Source: an uncultured Eubacteriales bacterium
GTDB lineage: Bacteria; Bacillota; Clostridia; Christensenellales; CAG-314
Direction: 5' to 3'
Assembly (NCBI GenBank): GCA_900546875.1
Contig: URET01000036.1
Span: 1-12,373, forward strand
DNA: 12,373 nucleotides
Position 1 is the first letter of the stretch, and each line of letters opens with the position of its first letter. The translations under genes were made by a program, and so were the position numbers. Below are positions 1-5,899 of this stretch, in pieces. The notes below the pieces were generated by a model. The model was not told where the DNA came from and did no database searches. It was given only the letters and a program-made list of their open reading frames with translations.

Positions 1-106
1 AACAAAGAAATTCCTATGGTAATGATAGTAAGGCTTAAGAAGGTAAAACGTGATAGCTTAAAATAAATTCAAGTTTGTCGGGTAAATAGCAAACCCAGCC
101 GAGCCA

Positions 107-156
107 GCGGGCGGTCAAGATGAACGGGCTTCGCCCACCGTTGACAGTCCCGCCCG
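107..156. repeat. Imperfect inverted repeat / structured leader
   Basis: The arms CGGGCG (108-113) plus GTCAA (114-118) face TTGAC (141-145) and CGCCCG (151-156), with a four-to-five-base bulge on the right side. A small inner hairpin, GGGC-TTC-GCCC, lies at 126-136. It sits about 115 bp upstream of the sigma-factor fragment and could be part of that element's old leader. Its function is unknown. The pairing is seen directly; any role is inference. Bases 1-106 hold nothing I can call. Confidence 0.4.
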
Positions 157-175
157 GTTTTGCGGTTAGGCAGTC

Positions 176-208
176 AAGGAGCGACAGCCTAAATTGCTGT
201 CGCTCCTT
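176..208. repeat. Perfect 13-bp inverted repeat (terminator-like hairpin)
   Basis: AAGGAGCGACAGC (176-188) and GCTGTCGCTCCTT (196-208) are perfect reverse complements around a seven-base loop. The GC-rich stem looks like an intrinsic terminator, but no long T run follows on either strand, so it may instead be a binding site or an end of an older insertion. It lies just before the truncated sigma-factor gene. Confidence 0.5.
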
Positions 209-270
209 ACTATCATAAAAAGCAACTACCAACCAGCCACAGCCCTTTTGGGATGAACGGGGGATTTTCC

Positions 271-444
271 ATGACCTGTACAGAAGAATATCGGGAACAT
301 ATCGAGTACACCTTCCATGCCTTTTGCAAAGTCGTTATCCAAAATGCAACGATCAACGCAGCGAGGACACGGAGCAGGAAGCACAAAAGAGAAATATCCC
401 TTGAATACCTTACAGAAAAAAGTTTTACAGTATTACAAAAATAA
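271..444 (+). pseudogene. Truncated sigma-70-like factor of a conjugative element (N-terminal fragment)
   Basis: The 57-residue reading frame begins MTCTEEYREHIEYTFHAFCK and continues through RSRKHKREISLEYLTE before a stop. This resembles the first third of the small sigma-70-family factors carried by clostridial integrative conjugative elements (a helical segment with a conserved FxxFCK core, then an EISLEYL strand). The family is usually about 140-200 residues, and regions 2 and 4 are missing. A GGGGGA box at 259-264 precedes ATG 271 by six bases; an in-frame ATG at 253 is the alternative. After residue 52 the sequence departs from the family (SFTVLQK, stop), which suggests a deletion junction near 420-430. 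A functional sigma factor is unlikely. The family assignment is from memory of homologues, not a search. Confidence 0.5.
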
Positions 445-519
445 AAGCCTATACCATTTGGGGAAGAAAAGACATATAATAGCCAAGACGACAACAATCA
501 GAAGCTATGGAGGGTAATA

Positions 520-720
520 ATGGAATATACTAAGGAAGATTTAATTGAAGCAAAAAGGCAAATTGATTCAACATTGCATAAATTACGGGAAACAATAATA
601 ACCTTTGAAGCAAAAGAAAATCCGGAGAGATATAAGTCACAAATCACTTTGGGGAAAAGACGAATAAAGGCTTTTGAAATAGCAAATTACTTTATAGGAA
701 ACGAAATTGAAAACAGTTAG
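520..720 (+). CDS. Small conserved hypothetical protein of clostridial mobile elements
   Basis: A 66-residue, highly charged and probably all-helical protein (MEYTKEDLIEAKRQID start). Two helices are likely: about residues 5-30, rich in heptad-like Leu/Ile, and about 40-62, containing KRRIKAFEIANYF. The start is well supported by GGAGGG at 509-514, five bases before ATG 520. No enzymatic motif is visible. I recognise this kind of ORF as a frequent small passenger in Firmicutes conjugative and mobilizable elements, but its role is not known to me. It is preceded by the broken sigma gene and may have been part of the same operon. Confidence 0.65.
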   Translation: MEYTKEDLIEAKRQIDSTLHKLRETIITFEAKENPERYKSQITLGKRRIKAFEIANYFIGNEIENS

Positions 721-775
721 TAAATTCAAAACTCTGGTTTCGCGGCAAGTGAAATCGTTAGGCAGTATAAATTAA

Positions 776-884
776 GTTTGAGAAAAGATAGGCGGCGCAT
801 CTTGCGCCCCTTGGCAGACTCGCATACCCACGTATAGCCTCGCCTGCCAAGGAACACAATCTGCTTGCCTCTCTTTCCTCAAAC
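776..884. ncRNA. Structured inverted-repeat element, possible structured RNA
   Basis: The outer arms 776-793 and 867-884 pair at 16 of 18 positions. Inside them lie a hairpin GGCGCA-TCT-TGCGCC (794-808) and a second stem CCTTGGCAG (809-817) with CTGCCAAGG (844-852). The second stem is capped by a smaller hairpin, with ATAC at 824-827 and GTAT at 832-835. Together this folds as a three-way junction that closes exactly at the edges of the inner stems. It is non-coding and stands between the 66-aa gene and the NTF2-like gene. It may be a leader RNA, a DNA recombination or transfer structure, or an insertion-sequence remnant. I do not recognise it as a named family, and the type given is tentative. 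Confidence 0.35.
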
Positions 885-993
885 GGCTTTGGTGAAAGAA
901 TTTCACATTTATAAATTTGCAAAGTCAGCAGTGATAGTTAATAGCAAGATGAAAACCAATGGCATTTCTAATCAAAAAGGAGGATAACAATAT

Positions 994-1353
994 ATGCTAA
1001 GTCCGAAAGAAGTAGTGAATAAATGGGTAGACGCTTTTAATGACGGTGATGTGGACATGATTATTAGTTTGTATGATAATAATGCAACAAACCATCAAGT
1101 TGCAAATGAACCTGTTGTAGGAGTTGCGGCTATTAGAGAAATGTTTGCAAATGAGTTTGCAACTGCAAAAATGGTTTGTATTGTGGAAAATATTTTTGAA
1201 GATGGGCAATGGGCTATCTTAGAGTGGAAAGACCCGTTAGGATTGCGCGGATGCGGATTTTTCCATGTTGTAAATGAAAAGATATTATTCCAGCGTGGAT
1301 ATTGGGATAAACTTTCTTTTTTAAAGCAACATAATCTCCCTGTAAAAGAATAA
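994..1353 (+). CDS. NTF2-like / SnoaL-like fold protein
   Basis: A 119-residue protein with the layout of the SnoaL/NTF2-like cone fold. The N-terminal helix carries VVNKWVDAFNDGDVDMIISLY, followed by DNNATNH, then VVGVAAIREMFANEF, then alternating strands (VCIVENIFEDGQWAILEW, GCGFFHVVNEKILFQRGYWD). This is the usual length for a single-domain family member. Such proteins are steroid-isomerase-like or binding proteins; the ligand or reaction cannot be deduced here. AAAGGAGG at 977-984 lies about ten bases before ATG 994 and gives a confident start. No neighbour forms an obvious operon with it; the next ORF is a broken gene. It is likely a passenger in the accessory region. Confidence 0.8.
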   Translation: MLSPKEVVNKWVDAFNDGDVDMIISLYDNNATNHQVANEPVVGVAAIREMFANEFATAKMVCIVENIFEDGQWAILEWKDPLGLRGCGFFHVVNEKILFQRGYWDKLSFLKQHNLPVKE

Positions 1354-1456
1354 TGAGAAGAAAATTAAAGTATAAGAAAGGGTACAAACATTGATAAGTT
1401 GTTTAACAAGGGACGGCTGCAGGAATAATATTGCAGTTGCAAAGGAGTGACTGGCT

Positions 1457-1501
1457 ATGAAATACAGCAAAATAATAACATTAAAGAATGGTATGGAATG
1501 A
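1457..1501 (+). pseudogene. First 14 codons of a GNAT-type acetyltransferase, cut at the Shedu junction
   Basis: AAAGGAG (1441-1447) precedes ATG 1457 by nine bases, and the short frame reads MKYSKIITLKNGME before TGA at 1499-1501. This N-terminus resembles clostridial GNAT N-acetyltransferases, which open with a strand followed by LKNG/LKDG and then a CLR-type second strand. Everything after residue 14 is absent, and the sequence passes into the DUF4263 frame, which overlaps it from 1488. The good ribosome binding site with no gene behind it supports a recombination scar. The family call rests on a short match and is tentative. Confidence 0.35.
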
Positions 1502-2033
1502 GTTTTCTAAACTTATTGCTCAAATCTTTTGTTTTCTTAATCCGAAATATGTAAAAATACAGACAAAGTTAAATATTTCAGATTACACTGGTGCGCGAGC
1601 TAATTGTCAAGCGGATTTGTCTTTGATAGATTGTGAGGGGAATATTGATTTAATCGAAGTAAAGTCGCCACAAGCTTATCCAAATTTATTTCGTAAAAGA
1701 CAATATAGGAATCATTATGTTCCAAGCGGTGAATTGAGTGGCGCAATAAATCAGTTGGAGCAATATTTAAAATGTTTAACAAAAATGACAACGGAAGAAA
1801 TATCGAATAAAAATCCTGCTCTCCAGAACGAAATGGGAGAAATAAAACTAAAAGCTGTCCATCCCAAGGGATATATTATTTTTGGAAGAGATGCGGCATC
1901 TTTTAATGGAGATAATATTAATCAAAAGAAGCTTGATTTTGAACTTATTAAAAATACATACAAAGATGTTGTCGATATAATTACTTTTGATGAGCTTGTA
2001 CAGAGATTTGATAGAATAATTTCTTTTTTGTAA
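1488..2033 (+). CDS. Shedu-like DUF4263 nuclease domain protein, probably N-terminally truncated
   Basis: The 181-residue frame carries the DUF4263 core of the Shedu (SduA) antiphage nuclease family, a PD-(D/E)XK-type fold. Visible are QADLSLIDCEGNIDLIEVKS with D43, E57 and K59 as catalytic candidates, NHYVPSGELSGAINQLEQY (residues 76-93, with the conserved Gln), and the strand HPKGYIIFGRD. SduA proteins are usually about twice as long, with an N-terminal regulatory region that is missing here. The frame is closed by a stop at 1482, ATG 1488 has no ribosome binding site of its own, and the frame overlaps the GNAT fragment. Expression could occur by coupling to translation started at 1457. The nuclease core itself looks intact, so this may be either a remnant or a minimal form. 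Family knowledge: Shedu protects against phages. Activity here is unproven. Confidence 0.7.
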   Translation: MVWNEFSKLIAQIFCFLNPKYVKIQTKLNISDYTGARANCQADLSLIDCEGNIDLIEVKSPQAYPNLFRKRQYRNHYVPSGELSGAINQLEQYLKCLTKMTTEEISNKNPALQNEMGEIKLKAVHPKGYIIFGRDAASFNGDNINQKKLDFELIKNTYKDVVDIITFDELVQRFDRIISFL

Positions 2034-2086
2034 AAATCTTTACGGGTTAATAAGATTAACAGTATTTCTTTTACTATTATAGCATA
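2034..2086 (+). promoter_or_regulatory. AT-rich leader of the polymerase gene with a TTAAT dyad and no Shine-Dalgarno
   Basis: The 53 bases between the DUF4263 gene and ATG 2087 contain a dyad, TTAAT (2047-2051) and ATTAA (2055-2059). They also contain a -10-like TATTAT (2075-2080) only six bases before the ATG. No purine-rich ribosome binding site is present, and no alternative start codon lies between the in-frame stop at 2057 and ATG 2087. If TATTAT is a real -10 element, the transcript would start close to the initiation codon, giving a leaderless mRNA. No convincing -35 box is seen. Confidence 0.25.
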
Positions 2087-4654
2087 ATGAACAGTTCTTA
2101 CAGAATCATTTCCATAGAAGCTTGTGACATATACGGGCAAGAACAGGAAAACGGCGTGGCTATCGGGTATAAAATGCCCGAAAGTAAAAGCGACGCCTAT
2201 TTTCGCTTGTTTAAAATCTACTTGGATAATTCTCTAGATCTCATAGAGCTTGAAAAGGCGTATAAGCGCATTTGTCGTAAAAAGTTTTCTTTTCAAGATA
2301 AGAATGAAAATGAATATACTCTTGCTGTAATTAACTTGAAGTTTAACTATACATACAAATCCCAAGAGGGAAACCTTATAAAAATGAAAGATTTGCGTGA
2401 ACACTTTTACGAAAACGGCTTTCATTTGGATGGTATTCACTATGTCAGGTACAAGCGCAGTGCAGGCAGTTCGCGCGAGGGAAAATGCCTTTTTATAGAC
2501 GACCGACTGTACAGGCATATGACGAAGTGGAGCGAATGCGGCTTAAAACCGCGAAAAGATCTTGCTTCGTGGGAATCATACCGGGCGTTATCGCTTAGCA
2601 GTATCAAGGGAACAATGGAAATTCCGCTTGACAGCATTTTGTTTGTTCCTGACTATAAAAGCGTGTTTGAAGAGGAAGTCGTATCGGTGGAGATCGAGGA
2701 CGGAAAACTCTCTGCAAGAACGAAACGAACACAAATCACCAATGACATTTGGGACGGCGAAAGCCTTTTGGACGAGAGTGTGTTTGCAAACGGCTATGCT
2801 GACAAGCATATGGTGCTGCTACGTAACAAGTTTTTCAAGTCATGCGCCTTCCGTACCAGATTGCAGAAATGGTTTAAAGATAAAAAAATTACTTTGGACG
2901 ATCTGAAAAGACGCGGTTTTGTCACGCTTGCCGAGGACATACATCAGATTGTCATGGTGACGACGCCGAACAGCCTGAAATATCTCAAATTCGCGGGCGG
3001 ATTGGCTGAGAAAAATATCCGAAAATGGGCGGCTCATACGGACAGCACATTCGGGGTGGTTAAATATGATAAGAGTACACGCTTCTTCCACGGAAAGATG
3101 GTACAGAGCAGTTATCAGCTTATAAATACCCTTTCATTATCCCAAGAGGAAGTCAGACATTTATTACAGCCGAGTATTGATTATATCTCTCTTTTGCGCA
3201 GGGATGTTGACTTTATGCGCTATCACTTCACAGACGCCTTTGCCCGTGAAAAAGACGGCGAAGAAGAATACTGTGACGGACTTGCGGAACGTGCGGATGT
3301 TATCTTTACGCTCATGCACCAATATCCGCATTTCGATGAAACGGAACTGTATGCCAATTTTCGTGACGACGTCGTGCGCAGTTTAAAGGAGCGGTTAAAG
3401 CGCGGGCATATTTTGTTAAACGGTACGAATGCCACTCTTTTCGGAAACGGCACGGAACTTTTAAAGTATCTTGCGAGCGAAGACATTACAAGCGAATTAA
3501 AGCCCGGGCAGATCCGCTGTGAACGCTTTGGAAATGGGACGAAATTGCTGTGCGCGCGTTCTCCGCATATCACGATGGGAAACTTATATTGTGTGGAAAA
3601 CGCTCTCAGCGGTGGGATATGGGATTACTTTGACCTAGGCGAAAACATTGTCTGTGTAAATTCTATCGGAGAAAATATCCAGCAGCGGCTCAACGGCTGT
3701 GATTATGATTCGGATACGATGCTGATAACGGATGACAAGCTGTTGGTAAACGCGGCCGCGCGATATAAGGATTTTTTCAAAGTTCCCGTGGGCAACATCA
3801 AAGCAGAGGAAAAGACGGAACAGACGCTCTCTAAACTCGACCATGATACAAGCGTCAATAAGATCGGGGAAATCGTCAACCTGTCGCAAAAGCTCAACAG
3901 TATTTTGTGGGATGAACTACATAAGAGCGCAGAGAAGGGAAAGATACTCTCAATTTACGAGGACATCTGCAAGCTTGCGGTTCTTTCGGGATTGGAGATC
4001 GACAAGGCAAAACGCAGCTTTGAAAATATTTCCGTAAGCAAGGAACTTACCATGTTGCGGAAGAAGTATCAGCGTCCTTCTCCGAATTTCTTTGCAGAGA
4101 TTGACGAGAGTAGAAGTAAACAGCACGCCTTTTATCATACGGCGATGGATGATCTGTATGCGCTTGTGAATAAAGTGCATTTCCGAAAAGGCAGAGAGCA
4201 ATACGGTGACTATCTCCCGATTTCGTCAAGTTTAGCGTATGATGTGGGTTCAGGGAACGCTACGGAATACAGACATAAAGATAAAATCGTACAAATCATA
4301 GACGAGAGCAAGGCGGCAATCAATCGCTTGTATTTGTCGATACGGACAGCGGATGAACAGGAACGGGAAGTCCTTTATGAGCAAATAACGGATATAAAGG
4401 CAGAGCGAGATCGGCAGGTTACTAAATGGCTGACGAATGAAAACGTATTGATCCTCGTGCTGCGCCACTACGAGAAGAACAGCGCGGCAGATTGGCGCAT
4501 TTATGCGGCGTTTATCAATCACCCGATATTCTCGGAACTGTTATGGGAATTATATGACGGAACAGCGAAAGAAGTAACGGAAGACGAGAACGGAGAATAT
4601 AGTTTGTACGGAAGAAACTTCGCAAAAAAGTACAAAAAAATGAGAATGAAGTAA
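2087..4654 (+). CDS. Two-barrel (RDR/QDE-1/YonO-like) RNA polymerase
   Basis: An 855-residue protein that I read as a single-chain RNA polymerase with two double-psi beta-barrels, the fold shared by cellular RNA polymerase beta/beta', eukaryotic RdRPs and phage YonO. The blocks appear in RDR order. RSAGSSREGKCLF (124-136) matches the RDR 'S-S-x-x-R-x-x-x-x-W/L-F' block. ITNDIWDGESLL (217-228) and LLRNKFFKSCAFRTRL (244-259) match the DG and AFQIR-like region of the first barrel. MVQSSYQLINTL (338-349) matches the YQfLqTL block. CARSPHITMGNLYCVENA (489-506) matches the RNPcLHPGDi block. NGCDYDSDTM (536-545) is the metal site, with D539, D541 and D543. NKIGEIVNLSQKLNS (591-605) and ICKLAVLSGLEIDKAKRSF (627-645) match the post-catalytic helices of RDRs. 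The usual Gly of DxDGD is Ser542. Length suits a compact bacterial or phage form and the frame is uninterrupted. The start ATG 2087 lacks a ribosome binding site. A terminator follows at 4823. It may transcribe the element's genes or copy RNA; its template is unknown. Confidence 0.85.
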   Translation: MNSSYRIISIEACDIYGQEQENGVAIGYKMPESKSDAYFRLFKIYLDNSLDLIELEKAYKRICRKKFSFQDKNENEYTLAVINLKFNYTYKSQEGNLIKMKDLREHFYENGFHLDGIHYVRYKRSAGSSREGKCLFIDDRLYRHMTKWSECGLKPRKDLASWESYRALSLSSIKGTMEIPLDSILFVPDYKSVFEEEVVSVEIEDGKLSARTKRTQITNDIWDGESLLDESVFANGYADKHMVLLRNKFFKSCAFRTRLQKWFKDKKITLDDLKRRGFVTLAEDIHQIVMVTTPNSLKYLKFAGGLAEKNIRKWAAHTDSTFGVVKYDKSTRFFHGKMVQSSYQLINTLSLSQEEVRHLLQPSIDYISLLRRDVDFMRYHFTDAFAREKDGEEEYCDGLAERADVIFTLMHQYPHFDETELYANFRDDVVRSLKERLKRGHILLNGTNATLFGNGTELLKYLASEDITSELKPGQIRCERFGNGTKLLCARSPHITMGNLYCVENALSGGIWDYFDLGENIVCVNSIGENIQQRLNGCDYDSDTMLITDDKLLVNAAARYKDFFKVPVGNIKAEEKTEQTLSKLDHDTSVNKIGEIVNLSQKLNSILWDELHKSAEKGKILSIYEDICKLAVLSGLEIDKAKRSFENISVSKELTMLRKKYQRPSPNFFAEIDESRSKQHAFYHTAMDDLYALVNKVHFRKGREQYGDYLPISSSLAYDVGSGNATEYRHKDKIVQIIDESKAAINRLYLSIRTADEQEREVLYEQITDIKAERDRQVTKWLTNENVLILVLRHYEKNSAADWRIYAAFINHPIFSELLWELYDGTAKEVTEDENGEYSLYGRNFAKKYKKMRMK

Positions 4655-4991
4655 TCTTCGGTTTGAATGATTGTGCCACAGTAGTTAGAACAAGAAGTAG
4701 AATAAAGCGGAGAATACACTGTTTTTTAAGGGAAAACAGCCGTAAATTTGTGGCATTTTCATACCAACGGAAAACAGCTCTAATCAGCGTAATAGGAAGC
4801 ATCTGAACAAGGTGAAGTTCCGAGCCCGACCGTGAACAAAGGTCGGGCTTTTGCATTGCTCGAACAGTGCGGTGCAGAAGGGTACCCGAACAGGCTACTC
4901 AGAAAAAGAATAACGAGGAGGTGATAGTAGGAGCAAACAAGGCAAGCCGATGAGCCATAATCGTCGGCAAAAAAATGAAGGAGGGAAAAGA
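4655..4991 (+). other. Intergenic stretch with small repeats and a terminator
   Basis: This 337-bp stretch has no convincing gene. It holds an inverted repeat CTGTTTT (4719-4725) with AAAACAG (4733-4739) and a ten-base direct repeat GGAAAACAGC at 4731-4740 and 4769-4778. TGCCACA (4674-4680) faces TGTGGCA (4750-4756 region). A terminator lies at 4823-4852 and a GGGTACCC palindrome at 4880-4887. GAGGAGGTG at about 4916-4923 looks like a ribosome binding site but has no fitting start codon behind it, perhaps a lost small gene. An ATG at 4950 is in frame with the next gene but is weaker than ATG 4992. Confidence 0.5.
4823..4852 (+). terminator. Intrinsic terminator after the polymerase gene
   Basis: AGCCCGACC (4823-4831) pairs perfectly with GGTCGGGCT (4841-4849) around a nine-base loop, and the T residues run to 4852 (TTTT). 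This is a short but conventional Rho-independent terminator. It separates the polymerase transcription unit from the mobilization genes downstream. Confidence 0.75.
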
Positions 4992-5720
4992 ATGGAACAA
5001 TTTACATTTTATGAATGGTATGCAGACATTCTGCAAAGTATGGACGACATAAGCGCGGGAAAACTGGCAAATTGTATTTGCGCGTATGAGTTTGAAGACA
5101 GAGAACCTATGGAGCAGTTATCGGACAAAGAGGATTTTTATTGGAGCAATATCGCAGGTATTTTAAAAGAAGTCAAAGAAACAGAAAGTATCGGGAAGAT
5201 ACCGAAGAAGTATAATCTGCAATCCAAGCATTTTACGTTTTACGAAACGTATTACAAAGCAATGAAGCTGATGAATATAAAGAAGCAAGGGATATTTGTC
5301 AAGGCAATTTGTGCGTATATGTTTGGAAACGAAGAACCGAAGTTTGAGGATGGGACGATGCAGGGATACTTTACTTTGTGCAAACGGAAGATGGATGTTT
5401 CCAAAAAACGAAAGAGCAGCGGGCGAAGGGGCGGCGCACAGAAAAAGAAAATTTGTACAGCATCTTTGACGGAGGAAACTGTATCTGAAGTGCAACGAAC
5501 GGAAACTGTTACTTCACCGAAAATACTGACGTATGAGGATTTTCGCAACGCATATCCCGATATACAAGGAAGTCTGTTTGGCAGTGCAGAGCGGTATAAA
5601 ACGGACTTGGATTGGGGTGATGTTGCAGCAAAGTATGATGCGGATGAGGAGCTAAAAAATGTACGAAATATTTTTCAATTGGTGCGGAGATATGAGCAAA
5701 AATACAGTGAAAAATGGTAA
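4992..5720 (+). CDS. DUF6291-like protein with a duplicated N-terminal module
   Basis: A 242-residue protein whose first half contains two related modules. Residues 1-62 carry FTFYEWYADILQSMDD and the KLANCICAYEFEDREP core. Residues about 79-130 carry FTFYETYYKAMKLMN and the FVKAICAYMFGNEEP core. This FYexyyxai...xAIcxYxFxxeEP pattern resembles DUF6291, found in phage and mobile-element replication regions. A basic linker (KKRKSSGRRGGAQKKK, about 136-151) follows, then a separate C-terminal segment starting at LTYEDFRNAYPDIQG. ATG 4992 is preferred because AAGGAGGG at 4978-4985 sits six bases upstream; ATG 4950 would add 14 residues and lacks a good site. Its position just before the transfer genes suggests a replication or processing role, but this is inference. 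Confidence 0.65.
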   Translation: MEQFTFYEWYADILQSMDDISAGKLANCICAYEFEDREPMEQLSDKEDFYWSNIAGILKEVKETESIGKIPKKYNLQSKHFTFYETYYKAMKLMNIKKQGIFVKAICAYMFGNEEPKFEDGTMQGYFTLCKRKMDVSKKRKSSGRRGGAQKKKICTASLTEETVSEVQRTETVTSPKILTYEDFRNAYPDIQGSLFGSAERYKTDLDWGDVAAKYDADEELKNVRNIFQLVRRYEQKYSEKW

Positions 5721-5769
5721 GCAAAAAAATCGAGTAGGTGGTAGCAAATTAGGGATAATTTGTAGCAGG

Positions 5770-5852
5770 ATAAGAAAAACGCATTTTGCTGTTGCACTTT
5801 GCGTTTTTGCTTTCCGATGCGGGAAACCCGCTATCGGTTTGCCTGCGGCAAA
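5770..5852. other. Candidate oriT: three consecutive hairpins upstream of the relaxase gene
   Basis: Three inverted repeats stand head to tail. AAAAACGCA (5775-5783) pairs with TGCGTTTTT (5800-5808). CCGAT plus GCGGG (5814-5823) pairs with CCCGC plus ATCGG (5827-5837, one bulged T). TTTGCC (5838-5843) pairs with GGCAAA (5847-5852). Such clusters next to a relaxase gene are typical of transfer origins, where the relaxase recognises a hairpin and nicks beside it. The first hairpin could also act as a terminator for the upstream gene. Some reading frames cross this stretch, but they look incidental. No nic site can be assigned from sequence alone. Confidence 0.5.
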
Positions 5853-5899
5853 TAAAAAGCAAATTGACATGTAAAAATGAAACAAAAGGAGGAAAAGTC

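Noticed and set aside
165..766. GTTAGGCAGT occurs at 165-174 and 757-766, and GTTAGGC fits the integron core GTTRRRY, hinting at gene cassettes.
   Set aside because: No complementary RYYYAAC box or attC-type stem lies upstream of either copy, and no integron integrase is present.
2087..4654. A CRISPR, retron or reverse transcriptase reading of the 855-aa protein.
   Set aside because: No YxDD reverse-transcriptase motif, no repeat-spacer array and no cas genes. The DxDxD context fits two-barrel polymerases instead.
4515..4856. A 113-codon minus-strand frame across the polymerase end and terminator.
   Set aside because: It overlaps the 3' end of the polymerase gene antisense and runs through the terminator stem; there is no family match.
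5659..5874. A 71-codon plus-strand frame overlapping the end of the DUF6291-like gene and the hairpin cluster.
   Set aside because: It crosses three hairpins, overlaps a better gene, has no good ribosome binding site and shows no domain. It looks like a by-product of the oriT-like DNA.
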